DNA from: Serratia rubidaea
Lineage (GTDB): Bacteria; Pseudomonadota; Gammaproteobacteria; Enterobacterales; Enterobacteriaceae
DNA: 64,000 nucleotides
Assembly: GCA_901472405.1 (NCBI GenBank)
Contig: LR590463.1
Location: 868,001 to 932,000 of the forward strand
Direction of reading: 5' to 3'
This document shows positions 21,611 through 32,077 of the stretch, one piece after another; position 1 is the stretch's first letter, and each line of letters opens with the position of its first letter. A model generated the notes under the pieces. The model ran no database searches. It was given only the letters and a program-made list of their open reading frames with translations, and was not told where the DNA came from. The position numbers were made by a program, and so were the translations under genes.

Positions 21611-21675
21611 GTGCGCCACGCAGTGCCGATGAGCTTCTCTAAAGCGAGTTAGGCACAATTCGAAAGAAGCGTGTT

Positions 21676-21768
21676 GGTGAGGTGGCCGAGAGGCTGAAGG
21701 CGCTCCCCTGCTAAGGGAGTATGCGGTCAAAAGCTGCATCCGGGGTTCGAATCCCCGCCTCACCGCCA
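21676..21768 (+). tRNA. serV: tRNA-Ser (GCU)
   Basis: A 93-base class II tRNA with long variable arm, anticodon GCT in CCCTGCTAAGGG and an encoded CCA end. It matches E. coli serV almost base for base and stands first in the cluster, as there. Confidence 0.97.
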
Positions 21769-21771
21769 TTT

Positions 21772-21848
21772 GCATCCGTAGCTCAGCTGGATAGAGTACT
21801 CGGCTACGAACCGAGCGGTCGGAGGTTCGAATCCTCCCGGATGCACCA
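21772..21848 (+). tRNA. tRNA-Arg (ACG), copy 1
   Basis: A 77-base tRNA with acceptor GCATCCG/CGGATGC, anticodon loop CTACGAA (ACG, edited to ICG in the cell), T loop TTCGAAT and encoded CCA. It is only three bases after tRNA-Ser and identical to copies 2 and 3. Confidence 0.97.
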
Positions 21849-21955
21849 TATTTAGACATGTGTTTGAACGTCGTAATTCGAACCCGTGTCACGCCATAGA
21901 GCAGTATGGTAGGGTGAGTAACAAAATACCATACGGTATCAAAAAGAATTACTGT

Positions 21956-22032
21956 GCATCCGTAGCTCAGCTGGATAGAGTACTCGGCTACGAACCGAGC
22001 GGTCGGAGGTTCGAATCCTCCCGGATGCACCA
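21956..22032 (+). tRNA. tRNA-Arg (ACG), copy 2
   Basis: Identical over 77 bases to the copies on both sides. The 107-base spacer before it has no gene. Identity of the copies suggests recent duplication or gene conversion. Confidence 0.97.
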
Positions 22033-22079
22033 TTCTTCAAGTCTTACCTGATTATCAGGAAAGCAAAAAAATAGACAAT

Positions 22080-22156
22080 GCATCCGTAGCTCAGCTGGAT
22101 AGAGTACTCGGCTACGAACCGAGCGGTCGGAGGTTCGAATCCTCCCGGATGCACCA
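22080..22156 (+). tRNA. tRNA-Arg (ACG), copy 3
   Basis: Third identical 77-base copy. Its CCA end overlaps the first base pairs of the following 147-bp repeat, which carries the terminator of the cluster. Confidence 0.97.
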
Positions 22157-22300
22157 TCTAAGAAAAACCCGCCTAGGCGGGTTTTTCGCTTTTCCGACCG
22201 CGAGGAGAGCGGTTGGAGGTTCGAGCCGAGCGTAGCGAGACAACGTTGCGTCAGCAACGGCCCGCAGGGGAGGCGCAGCCGAATCATCCTCCCGGATGCA
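22154..22300 (+). repeat. 147-bp tRNA-Arg-derived tandem repeat, unit 1
   Basis: The unit starts at the CCA of tRNA-Arg copy 3, has a terminator hairpin (AAAAACCCGCC / GGCGGGTTTTT), then GAGCGGT-GGAGGTTCGA, which matches the variable and T-arm part of tRNA-Arg. About 58 foreign bases follow, then TCCTCCCGGATGCACC, the 3' end of the tRNA. So the 3' part of a tRNA-Arg is split in its T loop. Open frames reading through it on the minus strand are artefacts of the repeat. Confidence 0.85.
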
Positions 22301-22447
22301 CCATCTAAGAAAAACCCGCCTCGGCGGGTTTTTCGCTTTTCCGACCGCGAGGAGAGCGGTTGGAGGTTCGAGCCGAGCGCAGCGAGACAACGTTGCGTCA
22401 GCAACGGCCCGCAGGGGAGGCGCAGCCGAATCATCCTCCCGGATGCA
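22301..22447 (+). repeat. 147-bp tRNA-Arg-derived tandem repeat, unit 2
   Basis: Second tandem unit, nearly identical to the first (for example CTAGG versus CTCGG in the hairpin loop and GTAGC versus GCAGC inside). It is followed at 22448-22489 by a third copy of the terminator only. Confidence 0.85.
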
Positions 22448-22455
22448 CCCTCTAA

Positions 22456-22485
22456 GAAAAACCCGCCTCGGCGGGTTTTTCGCTT
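22456..22485 (+). terminator. Third copy of the tRNA cluster terminator
   Basis: AAAAACCCGCC TC GGCGGGTTTTT, the same hairpin that starts both 147-bp units. Three terminators in series close the tRNA operon. Confidence 0.8.
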
Positions 22486-22612
22486 TCTGTTCTCCGCATC
22501 ATCCATGAAGCCCTTACCCACAACGCGGCATTTTCAGACATCACGCGATCGGCGACAATTTCCCTGCTTTGCGATAAAGTAGTTTTCTTTCCGCAATGAT
22601 CATGGAGTAACG

Positions 22613-23179
22613 ATGTACGATCGCTACCAAGGTCTGATCTTTGACATGGACGGCACGATTCTGGATACCGAACCCACACACCGGCAGGCGTGGCGTGACG
22701 TGCTGGGGCGCTATGGCATGACGTTTGACGAGTCTGCCGTGGTGGCGCTGAACGGTTCGCCGGCCTGGCGCATCGCCGAAGCGATTCTTGCCGCTCATCA
22801 GGCCGATCTCGATCCTCATCAGCTCGCCGCGGAGAAAACCCGCGCGGTGGAAGCGATGCTGCTCGACAGCGTGCGTCCGTTGCCGCTGGCGGAGGTGGTG
22901 AAGTCTTATCATGGCCGTCGTCCGATGGCGGTGGGCACCGGCAGTGAACACCGCATGGCGGAGCGGCTGCTGCGCCATCTGGGGCTGTATCAGTGCTTTG
23001 ACGCGATTGTCGGTGCCGATGATGTCCAACGGCACAAGCCGGAACCGGACACGTTCCTGCGCTGCGCTGAACTGATAGGCGTAGCGCCGGAACAGTGCGT
23101 GGTGTTTGAAGACGCGGACTTTGGCATTCAGGCGGCACGCAGCGCCAATATGGCGGTGGTAGACGTCCGTACGCTGTGA
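22613..23179 (+). CDS. yqaB: Fructose-1-P/6-phosphogluconate phosphatase (HAD family)
   Basis: A 188-residue HAD hydrolase. Motif 1 is FDMDGTILDTEP (nucleophile first Asp, acid/base second Asp), motif 2 is in VGTGSEHR, and motifs 3-4 are KPEPDTFL and VVFEDADFGIQAA. Closest to YqaB of E. coli, which dephosphorylates small sugar phosphates. It lies between the tRNA cluster and yqaA, as in E. coli, and its stop overlaps the yqaA GTG start. Confidence 0.93.
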   Translation: MYDRYQGLIFDMDGTILDTEPTHRQAWRDVLGRYGMTFDESAVVALNGSPAWRIAEAILAAHQADLDPHQLAAEKTRAVEAMLLDSVRPLPLAEVVKSYHGRRPMAVGTGSEHRMAERLLRHLGLYQCFDAIVGADDVQRHKPEPDTFLRCAELIGVAPEQCVVFEDADFGIQAARSANMAVVDVRTL

Positions 23180-23688
23180 GTAGTACGCTAACGTTACTTT
23201 CATTGTTCGGCAGCAGTTTTCTCAGTGCGACGCTGCTGCCGGGAAATTCAGAAATTCTTCTGGTCGCCTTGCTGACGAAAAGTCTGGTTGCCCCCGCATG
23301 GTTAGTGCTGGCGGCGACGTTGGGCAATACGCTTGGCGGGCTGACGAATGTGATTATCGGGCGCCTGTTACCGGCGTTGAAACCGCAACGCGGGCTGGAA
23401 ACGGCGCAGAAGTGGTTGCAACGCTTTGGCCCGGCTGCGCTGTTGCTCAGTTGGTTGCCGGTAGTGGGCGATTTGTTGTGCGTGTTGGCAGGTTGGCTGC
23501 GCATGCCATGGGGACCTGTGGTGCTGTTTCTGACGATCGGAAAAGCGCTGCGTTACGTCATTTTGACTATGATAACGCTACAGGGGATTTTCCTGGTGGC
23601 ACTAAACGAAGTTAAACATAACCCTAAACGTTGTCAGGCTGGCGGTGAACGACGTGCGCGTTGCCGCGGTCGGCATGGGTGGGAATGA
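23176..23688 (+). CDS. yqaA: DedA-like inner-membrane protein YqaA
   Basis: A membrane protein of 170 residues with several hydrophobic spans and the conserved [14 protein letters not shown] start and [23 protein letters not shown] of the YqaA (VTT/SNARE-associated) family. Function is not established. It starts at a GTG overlapping the yqaB stop. E. coli YqaA ends about 28 residues earlier; the basic tail [24 protein letters not shown] is odd and could come from another small indel near 23610. Confidence 0.82.
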   Translation: MSSTLTLLSLFGSSFLSATLLPGNSEILLVALLTKSLVAPAWLVLAATLGNTLGGLTNVIIGRLLPALKPQRGLETAQKWLQRFGPAALLLSWLPVVGDLLCVLAGWLRMPWGPVVLFLTIGKALRYVILTMITLQGIFLVALNEVKHNPKRCQAGGERRARCRGRHGWE

Positions 23689-23756
23689 ATACAATCTTCT
23701 TCGGGCGTGGTTTCAGTATGCTTACGAGTAATCGTTTTTTGGAGCGGGAGGTCAAT

Positions 23757-25319
23757 TTGATCCCGGACGTATCACAGGCGCTTTCTTGGCTGGAAGCCCA
23801 CCCTCAGGCCTTAAAAGGCATTCGCCGCGGTATTGAGCGCGAAACCCTACGCGTAACGGCCGATGGCAAGCTGGCAACGACCGGACATCCGGAACATCTG
23901 GGGGGCGGCATTAACGCACCATTGGATTACCACAGATTTTGCCGAGGCACTGTTAGAGTTTATTACGCCGGTTGATGACAATATCGATCACCTGCTGACG
24001 TTCTTGCGCGATATCCACCGCTATGTGGCGCGTAATATTGGTGAAGAGCGCATGTGGCCGCTGAGCATGCCGTGTTTTATCGGCGCCGAGCAGGATATTG
24101 AACTGGCGCAGTTCGGCTCATCGAATATCGGCCGGATGAAAACGCTGTACCGCGAAGGGCTGAAAAACCGCTATGGTGCCTTGATGCAGACGATTTCCGG
24201 CGTTCACTACAACTTCTCGCTGCCGATGGAGTTCTGGCAGGCCTGGGCGGGGGTTGAGGATGCGGAAAGCGGTAAGGAGCAAATATCTGCCGGTTATTTC
24301 CGCCTGATCCGCAACTATTACCGCTTTGGCTGGGTGATCCCTTATCTGTTCGGGGCTCGCCGGCTATCTGCTCCTCGTTCCTGAAGGGGCGGGAAACCTC
24401 GCTGCCGTTTGAAAGCAACGGCCGCGGCATGTTGTATCTGCCGTATGCCACCTCGCTGCGTCTGAGCGACCTGGGTTATACCAACAAGTCGCAAAGCAAT
24501 CTGGGGATTACCTTCAACGACCTGCACAGCTATGTTGAAGGGCTGAAGAAGGCGATTGTGACGCCGTCGGAAGAGTTTGCGCAATTAGGGGTGAAGCAGG
24601 GCGACCATTACCTGCAGCTGAATACCAACGTGCTGCAGATTGAAAATGAACTGTATGCGCCGATTCGTCCCAAGCGCGTAACCCGCAGCGGCGAGACGCC
24701 GTCCGATGCTTTGCTGCGCGGCGGCATTGAATATATCGAAGTGCGTTCGCTGGATATCAACCCGTTCTCGCCGATTGGCGTTGATGCGGTGCAGGCGCGT
24801 TTCCTGGACCTGTTCCTGATCTGGTGCACCCTGGCGGACGCGCCGGAAATGAACAGCGATGAATTACTGTGTACGCGCAAAAACTGGAACCGCGTGATTC
24901 TGGAAGGCCGTAAGCCGGGACAAACCATCGGCATCGGCTGCAACGATACGCGTAAGCCGCTGGTCCAGGTGGGCAAGGCGCTGTTCGCCGATCTGCGGCG
25001 CGTAGCGGAAGTGCTGGACAGTGAAGCCGGCGACCGGGCGTATCAGCAGGTGTGCGATCGGCTGGTCGCCGCTTTCGACGATCCGGAGCAGACCTTCTCC
25101 GCCCGCATCTTAAAGGCGATGCAGGAAGACGGAACCGGTAAGGTGGGGCTGGAACTGGCGGAGCATTATCGTCAGATGCTGCGCGCTGAACCGCTGGAAA
25201 TTCTCAGCGACGAGCTGTTTGCACAGGAGTCTCGCGAGTCGTGGCAACGACAGCGCGACATAGAAGCGGCGGATACGCTAAGCTTTGAACAGTTCCTGAA
25301 GGCAAACGGCGGGGGCTGA
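23757..25319 (+). CDS. gshA: Glutamate--cysteine ligase (two frame breaks)
   Basis: First enzyme of glutathione synthesis. I chose the TTG at 23757 because [21 protein letters not shown] is the known family start and E. coli gshA also begins with TTG; an ATG at 23718 is possible. One G too many in the run near 23901 and one T missing near 24356 break the frame. Corrected, the protein has 520 residues and contains [39 protein letters not shown], and [15 protein letters not shown], all typical of GshA. Confidence 0.92.
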
Positions 25320-25321
25320 AA

Positions 25322-25350
25322 AAGAAAAAGGCCACATCAATGTGGCCAAA
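25322..25350 (-). terminator. Leftward terminator-like hairpin at gshA 3' end
   Basis: GGCCACAT/ATGTGGCC with a run of T on the minus strand only. It would stop leftward transcription entering gshA; its use for gshA itself is doubtful because no T run follows on the plus strand. Confidence 0.4.
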
Positions 25351-25486
25351 TATGCATCTCTGATGACAGGGATGATGATAACAAATGCGCGTCTTTCATA
25401 TACTGAGACCCGCAGGGTGGGAAAAGGTTTCCTTGGATCGCTAAAAAAAATCCTAAATAATTTTTCTTTTACGAGGAGGTGACAAC

Positions 25487-26002
25487 ATGCCACTGCTGGA
25501 TAGCTTTACCGTAGACCACACTCGCATGGCAGCCCCGGCTGTCCGCGTTGCGAAAACCATGAAAACTCCTCATGGCGATACCATCACCGTGTTTGACCTG
25601 CGTTTTTGCATCCCAAACAAAGAAGTGATGCCAGAGCGCGGCATTCATACGCTGGAACACCTGTTCGCAGGGTTTATGCGTAATCACCTGAATGGCCAGG
25701 GCGTAGAGATTATCGATATCTCGCCAATGGGTTGCCGCACCGGCTTCTATATGAGCCTGATCGGCGTGCCGGAAGAGCAACGCGTTGCCGACGCCTGGAA
25801 AGCGGCGATGGCAGACGTGCTGAAGGTGACCGACCAGCGTAAAATCCCTGAGCTGAATGAATTCCAGTGCGGGACGTATGAGATGCACTCGCTGCAGGAA
25901 GCGCAGGATATTGCCAAGCATATTCTGGATCGCGACGTAGTGGTCAACCGCAACGACGATCTGGCGCTGCCGGCAGAGAAGCTGCAGGAACTGCACATCT
26001 GA
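25487..26002 (+). CDS. luxS: S-ribosylhomocysteine lyase LuxS
   Basis: Iron enzyme that splits S-ribosylhomocysteine in the activated methyl cycle and forms the precursor of autoinducer-2. 171 residues, as usual. Metal ligands are in [15 protein letters not shown] (HxxEH) and the later Cys of [12 protein letters not shown]; the catalytic Cys is in [11 protein letters not shown] strong GAGGAGGTGA ribosome site precedes the ATG. It follows gshA as in related enterobacteria. Confidence 0.97.
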   Translation: MPLLDSFTVDHTRMAAPAVRVAKTMKTPHGDTITVFDLRFCIPNKEVMPERGIHTLEHLFAGFMRNHLNGQGVEIIDISPMGCRTGFYMSLIGVPEEQRVADAWKAAMADVLKVTDQRKIPELNEFQCGTYEMHSLQEAQDIAKHILDRDVVVNRNDDLALPAEKLQELHI

Positions 26003-26024
26003 TAAGGCGCCGGCCGCAGACAAT

Positions 26025-26053
26025 AAAAAAGACGCGATTATCGCGTCTTTTTT
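26025..26053. terminator. Bidirectional terminator luxS / corB
   Basis: AAAAAAGACGCGA TTA TCGCGTCTTTTTT, a perfect hairpin with A and T runs between the convergent genes. Confidence 0.85.
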
Positions 26054-26071
26054 ATGGATGCCGCGCGAGCG

Positions 26072-27362
26072 TTAACTGTTTTGCACGCTTTCCTGCAGCG
26101 GTTTAATCGGCGTGACGCGCACCTGCTTAATCATATTGTCCTGCACGTCCAGAATATCAAAATCATAGTGGCCGATGCGGATGCGGGTGCCGCTTTCCGG
26201 GATCTCCCCCAGCTCTTCGAGCAGCAGCCCGTTGATAGTGCGCGCTTCAATGGCCGGCAGGTTCCAGTTAAAGGCTTTGTTCAGCTCCCGCACGTTGGCG
26301 GTGCCGTCGATCAGCACCGAGCCGTCGCTTTGCGGCGTAACTTCTTCCGCCAGCGTCGGGGACATGGAGGTGGTGAAGTCGCCGACGATCTCTTCCAGGA
26401 TATCCTCTACCGTGACCAGCCCCTGAATATCGCCGTATTCGTCAACGACGATGCCCACTTTCTCTTTATTACGCTGGAATTTGACCAGCTGCACGTTAAG
26501 CGGGGTACCTTCCGGCACGTAGTAGATCTCATCGGCGGCGCGCAGCAGGTTCTCTTTGTTAAACTCGTTCTTTTCCGTCATCAGGCGGTAGGCCTCGCGC
26601 ACGCGCAGCATGCCGATAGCGTCGTCCAGCGAGTCGCGATACAGCACAATGCGGCCGTGTGGTGAGTGCGTCAGCTGGCGCATGATGGACTTCCAGTCAT
26701 CGTTAACGTCGATGCCCATGATCTCATTGCGCGGCACCATGATGTCTTCCACCGTGACCTTTTCCAGATCGAGAACCGAAATCAGCATGTCCTGATAGCG
26801 GCGTGAAATCTGCGAGTGGGATTCGTTGACGATGGTGCGCAGCTCTTCTTTACTGACGGCGTCGCTGATCTGGTGGTTAATACGGATGCCGAAACAGCCG
26901 CAGCACGATGCTGGTAATGCCGTTCAGCAGCCATACCAGCGGGAACATGACCTTTTGCAGCGGCGCCAGCAGCATACTGCTGGGGAACGCGATGCGTTCC
27001 GGGTACAGGGCGGCAAAGGTTTTCGGCAGCACTTCGGCGAACAGCAGGACGGCGAAGGTGAGCACGCCGGTGGCAATCGCCACGCCCAGATCGCCATACA
27101 GACGCATCCCGACGATGGTTGCCAGTGCAGAAGCCAGGATATTCACCAGGTTATTGCCGATCAGCACCAGTCCGATCAGGCGGTCAGGCTTTTGCAGCAG
27201 CTTTTCTACCCGGCGGGCTGAGCGGTTGCCCTGTTTGGAAAGGTGACGAAGACGATAGCGGTTGAGCGTCATCATGCCGGTTTCGGATGCTGAAAAATAA
27301 GCGGAAACCACAATCATGATCACCAGAATGATGATTAGGGTGGCGGTCGAAACGTGCTCCAA
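26072..27362 (-). CDS. corB: CorB/YfjD, CNNM-type transporter-associated membrane protein (frame broken near 26890)
   Basis: The N-terminal 160 residues form a DUF21 membrane domain (SAYFSASETGMMTLNRYRLRHL, LIGNNLVNILASALAT). Two CBS domains follow (VEDIMVPRNEIMGIDV and VDEYGDIQGLVTVEDILEEIVGD), then a CorC/HlyC-type C-terminal domain. Such proteins act in magnesium or cobalt handling. One extra base (C on the coding strand) after LRLF breaks the frame; removing it gives GIRINHQISDAVSKEEL and a 429-residue protein. It is convergent with luxS and just downstream of ypjD. Confidence 0.9.
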
Positions 27363-27421
27363 CGCAAGATTCCTTATATATGGAGAAAAATAGCCTCATG
27401 GGTGAATGAGGCATGGCGCGC

Positions 27422-28213
27422 TCAGCGCACCATGATTTCCTGAATGAGCCGGCTGCCGAAATAGGCCAGCGTGAGTAAGAACGCCCCGGCGAAACTGAAC
27501 CAGACCACGCGGCGGCCGCGCCAGCCTTCGTGGTAGTGGCCCCACAGCAGGACGATATAGACAAACCACGCCATAATCGACAGCACCGCCTTGTGCACGT
27601 TCTCCTTGCTGAACAGATTATCCATATACAGCAGCCCGGTGCACAGGGTTAGCGTCAGCAATACGACGCCGATCTGCGTGATATGAAACATTTTACGTTC
27701 AATGCTCATCAGCGGCGGCATATCCGCGCTAAAGCTGAGCTTTTTGTTCTTCAGCAAATAATCGAGCCAGGCCAGCTGCAGCGCGTACAGCGCGGCGATA
27801 ATCAGCGTAGCGTAGGCAAACAGCGCCAGGCCGATATGCACCATCAGTTCGGGGCTGGCCTCCAGATGGGTGATAAATTCGCCGGGCAGCAGGCTGGCGA
27901 AGGTCAGGTTGATCATGGCAAAGCTGTAGACGATCGGCAGCAGGAACCAGCCGCGGTTGCGCGAGGCGACGATGGTCATCACGGTGCAGATGATCAGGCT
28001 GACAATCGAGCCGATGTTCAGCAGGCTCAGGTTTTGCCCGGTGCTGACGTCGAACACCCGCTGCTGCAGCGCGATGGCGTGGCTGACCAGCGCCACCACG
28101 GCGGAAATGATGGCGAGCCGACGGTATGCGCTATTCTGCCGCAACAAGCTGGGAATGATCAGTCCAAGGCTGAGCAGGTAGGCTATCAAAGCCACGATGG
28201 AAAATACTGGCAT
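27422..28213 (-). CDS. ypjD: Inner-membrane protein YpjD (CcsA/CcmC-like)
   Basis: A 263-residue protein with about eight membrane spans and the cytochrome-c assembly family segment ending WFVYIVLLWGHYHEGWRGRR. I start at the ATG at 28213 (MPVFSIVALIAYLLSLGL), which matches E. coli YpjD; the upstream in-frame extension would run into the ffh promoter. It was reported as a homologue of haem-handling proteins, but its job is not clear. It is divergent from ffh and precedes corB. Confidence 0.9.
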   Translation of the reverse strand: MPVFSIVALIAYLLSLGLIIPSLLRQNSAYRRLAIISAVVALVSHAIALQQRVFDVSTGQNLSLLNIGSIVSLIICTVMTIVASRNRGWFLLPIVYSFAMINLTFASLLPGEFITHLEASPELMVHIGLALFAYATLIIAALYALQLAWLDYLLKNKKLSFSADMPPLMSIERKMFHITQIGVVLLTLTLCTGLLYMDNLFSKENVHKAVLSIMAWFVYIVLLWGHYHEGWRGRRVVWFSFAGAFLLTLAYFGSRLIQEIMVR

Positions 28214-28381
28214 AGCGTTATTTTTAGGCATCGGCGTGGTTAATCGAAAGGTCAGTATAGCGTTGAGCGCGCCGCACTCCAACCGATCTCCAACGCTGAG
28301 GCAGAGATCGTTAACGCTTCGTGTTATAATCGCCGCAATTGTGTCGCCATGGCGGCCTGTCATTACGTTGAGCCTGAGACG

Positions 28382-29742
28382 ATGTTTGAAAATTTAACCG
28401 ATCGATTATCGCGCACACTGCGCAATATCAGCGGCCGCGGGCGGCTGACAGAAGAGAATATCAAAGACACCCTGCGCGAAGTGCGGATGGCATTGCTGGA
28501 GGCCGACGTTGCGCTGCCGGTAGTGCGGGACTTTATCAATCGCGTAAAAGAGAGCGCGGTCGGTCATGAAGTCAACAAAAGCCTGACGCCGGGTCAGGAG
28601 TTCGTCAAAATCGTTAAGGGCGAGCTGATCGCCGCGATGGGCGAGGTGAACACCGAGCTGAACCTGGCGGCCCAGCCGCCGGCGGTGGTGCTGATGGCGG
28701 GCCTGCAGGGCGCGGGTAAAACCACCAGCGTCGGTAAGCTCGGCAAATTCCTGAAAGAGAAACAGAAGAAGAAAGTCCTGGTAGTGTCCGCCGACGTTTA
28801 TCGCCCTGCGGCGATCAAACAGCTGGAGACCCTGGCCGAAAACGTCGGCATCGACTTCTTCCCGTCTGACGCCAAAGACAAGCCGCTTGATATCGTCAAC
28901 CGCGCGCTGCAGCAGGCGAAGCTGAAGTTTTATGACGTGCTGATCGTCGATACCGCCGGCCGTTTGCACGTCGACGAAGCGATGATGGACGAAATCAAAC
29001 AGGTGCACGCGGCGATCAACCCGGTGGAAACGCTGTTTGTGGTCGACGCCATGACCGGCCAGGACGCCGCCAATACCGCTAAAGCCTTTAATGAAGCGCT
29101 GCCGCTGACCGGCGTAGTGCTGACCAAGGTTGACGGCGATGCGCGCGGCGGCGCCGCGCTCTCCATCCGTCATATCACCGGTAAACCGATCAAATTCCTC
29201 GGCGTCGGCGAAAAAACCGAAGCGCTGGAGCCGTTCCACCCGGACCGCGTGGCGTCACGTATTCTCGGCATGGGCGACGTGCTGTCGCTGATCGAAGATA
29301 TCGAGAGCAAGGTTGACCGCGAGCAGGCTGAGAAACTGGCCAGCAAGCTGAAAAAAGGCGACGGCTTCGACCTGACCGACTTCCTGGACCAGCTGAAACA
29401 GATGCGCAATATGGGCGGTATGGCCAGCATGCTGAGCAAGCTGCCGGGCGCGGCCAGCTGCCGGATAATGTCAAATCGCAGATGGATGACAAAGTGCTGG
29501 TGCGTATGGAAGCGATCATCAACTCGATGACGCTGAAAGAGCGCGCCAAACCGGAAATCATCAAAGGGTCGCGCAAGCGCCGTATCGCGATGGGTTCCGG
29601 CATGCAGGTGCAGGACGTCAACCGTCTGCTCAAGCAGTTTGACGAAATGCAGCGCATGATGAAAAAGATGAAAAAAGGCGGCATGGCGAAGATGATGCGC
29701 AACATGAAAGGCATGATGCCGCCGGGCTTCCCGGGCCGCTAA
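28382..29742 (+). CDS. ffh: Signal recognition particle protein Ffh (frame broken near 29452)
   Basis: SRP GTPase that binds signal sequences with 4.5S RNA and docks to FtsY. The N domain begins [21 protein letters not shown]1 is [10 protein letters not shown]3 is DTAGR, G4 is [10 protein letters not shown]. The C-terminal methionine-rich M domain ([23 protein letters not shown]) is in another frame because one G is missing in GGCGCGGCCAG. Restoring it gives [18 protein letters not shown] and 453 residues, as in E. coli. The gene is essential, so the break is an error. Confidence 0.96.
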
Positions 29743-29903
29743 GCGTCGCCGCTATTCAGTGATTGCGACGCTGACCGTATTGCCGCTTGCGGCAAAAAAA
29801 CGTCCGAAAGTGTGATGGTGACAAAACGAATTAGCGGCAATCTACGCTTTAGATTGCTTTTTGCGCCAAAATGAGTAAAATTTTCGGGCTTTTTATATTG
29901 CAA

Positions 29904-29938
29904 CCGGGCCCCGTCCCTCAATGGGGCCCGGCTGTTTT
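29904..29938 (+). terminator. Hairpin in the leader of rpsP
   Basis: A nine-pair perfect stem (CCGGGCCCC / GGGGCCCGG) followed by CTGTTTTAT, 20 bases before the rpsP ATG. It may end ffh transcripts or attenuate the rpsP operon. Confidence 0.65.
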
Positions 29939-29957
29939 ATTAACTAAAGAGGATGTT

Positions 29958-30206
29958 ATGGTAACAATTCGTTTGGCACGTGGCGGCGCTAAAAAGCGTC
30001 CGTTTTATCAAGTAGTAGTGACCGACAGCCGCAACGCTCGTGACGGTCGCTTCATCGAGCGCGTAGGCTTCTTCAACCCGATCGCTTCTGGTCAGGCTGA
30101 AGCACTGCGTCTGGACCTGGACCGCATCGAACATTGGGTCGGCCTGGGTGCAACCGTTTCTGATCGCGTTCACGCGCTGATCAAAGACGCTAAGAAAGCA
30201 GCTTAA
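29958..30206 (+). CDS. rpsP: 30S ribosomal protein S16
   Basis: 82 residues starting [21 protein letters not shown] and ending KDAKKAA, the whole S16 family. First gene of the conserved rpsP-rimM-trmD-rplS operon. The ATG follows AAGAGGATGTT, with AGAGG as the ribosome site. Confidence 0.98.
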   Translation: MVTIRLARGGAKKRPFYQVVVTDSRNARDGRFIERVGFFNPIASGQAEALRLDLDRIEHWVGLGATVSDRVHALIKDAKKAA

Positions 30207-30224
30207 TCTGTCGCGGTGGTGGCA

Positions 30225-30774
30225 ATGAGCAAGCAACATAAAACCGCTGGCGCCTGAGCAGCCGATTGTACTCGGCAAACTGGGCTCCAGTTACGGCATT
30301 CGTGGTTGGCTCAGAGTGTTTTCATCCACCGAAAACGCCGAAAGCATTTTTGACTATCAGCCCTGGTTTATCCAGAAGGCGGGTCAGTGGCAGCACGTTG
30401 AGCTTGAGAGCTGGCGTCGCCACAATCAGGATCTGATCGTTAAGGTCAAAGGCATTGACGATCGGGATGAGGCGAATCTGTTGACCAATTGCGAAATTGT
30501 CGTGGATTCCAATCAGCTTCCGCAGTTGGAAGAGGATGATTACTACTGGAAAGACCTGATGGGCTGCCAGGTAGTCACCCCCTCCGGCTACGATCTGGGC
30601 AAAGTCATCGATATGATGGAGACCGGTTCAAACGACGTGATGGTCGTGCGGGCAAACCTGAAAGATGCATTCGGTATGAAGGAGAGGTTGATTCCATTCC
30701 TTCATGGGCAGGTTATCAAGAAAGTCGATCTCGCTGCCAAGGTTATCGAGGCAGATTGGGATCCTGGTTTTTGA
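30225..30774 (+). CDS. rimM: Ribosome maturation factor RimM (frame broken near 30248)
   Basis: RimM binds S19 and helps mature the 30S head. The start MSKQHKTA is followed by one extra base (GCTGGCG where GCGGCG is expected); removing it gives [25 protein letters not shown] and 182 residues. The second half has the PRC-barrel segment [22 protein letters not shown] and ends [10 protein letters not shown], as in E. coli. Lies 18 bases after rpsP in the operon. Confidence 0.94.
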
Positions 30775-30826
30775 CCTCCGGATTATACGGTCGAAGCAAG
30801 CGGAATAACGGTACGGAGATTGGCTT

Positions 30827-31594
30827 GTGTTTATTGGTATTGTAAGCCTGTTTCCTGAAATGTTTCGCGCCATCACCGATTACGGAGTGACTGGCCGGGC
30901 AGTAAAGAATGGCCTGCTGAGCGTCCAGTGTTGGAGTCCGCGTGACTTCACCTACGACCGGCATCGTACCGTGGACGATCGCCCATACGGCGGCGGCCCG
31001 GGAATGTTGATGATGGTGCAACCTTTACGGGAAGCCATCGCAGCGGCGAAAACAGCGGCAGGCGAGGGTGCAAAGGTGATTTATCTTTCACCTCAGGGGC
31101 GCAAGCTGGATCAAACCGGCGTGTGCGAACTGGCGGCCAACCAAAAGATGATTTTGGTGTGCGGCCGCTACGAAGGGATTGATGAGCGCGTGATCCAAAC
31201 CGAAATTGACGAAGAATGGTCAATCGGCGATTACGTACTCAGCGGCGGGGAACTGCCGGCAATGACCCTGATCGATTCGGTCGCCCGATTTATCCCGGGC
31301 GTGCTGGGACGTCAGGCGTCAGCAGAAGAAGACTCTTTTGCCGACGGATTGCTGGACTGCCCGCACTATACCCGGCCTGAGGTGTTGGAAGGGATGGAGG
31401 TACCGCCGGTTTTACTGTCGGGAAACCATGCCGAGATACGTCGCTGGCGCTTAAAGCAGTCGCTGGGCCGAACCTGGCTTAGAAGACCTGAACTTCTAGA
31501 AAGCCTAGCTCTGACTGACGAGCAAGAGGTGTTGCTGGCCGAGTTCCAACGGGAACACCGGGCTTCGCAACAGGACTATGAAGGCAACGTCTAA
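30827..31594 (+). CDS. trmD: tRNA (guanine-N1)-methyltransferase TrmD
   Basis: Essential enzyme that methylates G37 next to the anticodon and prevents frameshifting. 255 residues, starting at GTG as [21 protein letters not shown]. The knotted SAM-binding fold has [13 protein letters not shown] and [26 protein letters not shown], both signature segments. It follows rimM after 52 bases. Confidence 0.97.
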   Translation: MFIGIVSLFPEMFRAITDYGVTGRAVKNGLLSVQCWSPRDFTYDRHRTVDDRPYGGGPGMLMMVQPLREAIAAAKTAAGEGAKVIYLSPQGRKLDQTGVCELAANQKMILVCGRYEGIDERVIQTEIDEEWSIGDYVLSGGELPAMTLIDSVARFIPGVLGRQASAEEDSFADGLLDCPHYTRPEVLEGMEVPPVLLSGNHAEIRRWRLKQSLGRTWLRRPELLESLALTDEQEVLLAEFQREHRASQQDYEGNV

Positions 31595-31622
31595 GACGAC
31601 GCCGATATATCAGTTTACCTAG

Positions 31623-31994
<372 letters not shown>

Positions 31995-32022
31995 CGCTGG
32001 CATCCGAAAGTTAATAGTGATA

Positions 32023-32055
32023 AAAGGGTCTGCCTGATGGCAGACCCTTTTTTTA
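32023..32055 (+). terminator. Terminator of the rpsP-rplS operon
   Basis: AAAGGGTCTGCC TGAT GGCAGACCCTTT followed by more T, just after rplS. The A run before it may also serve the convergent gene. Confidence 0.88.
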
Positions 32056-32077
32056 TGGTCAAATAAAAACAGGGAGC

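Noticed and set aside
22154..22489. CRISPR array
   Set aside because: Only two units of 147 bp with no spacers between them and no cas genes; the units derive from tRNA-Arg. No other array-like repeats are visible in the window.
21988..22521. Long minus-strand open frames with repeated peptides through the tRNA-Arg genes and 147-bp repeats
   Set aside because: They read through tRNA genes and repeat units antisense; the repeated peptides only mirror the DNA repeats. No ribosome site or family similarity.
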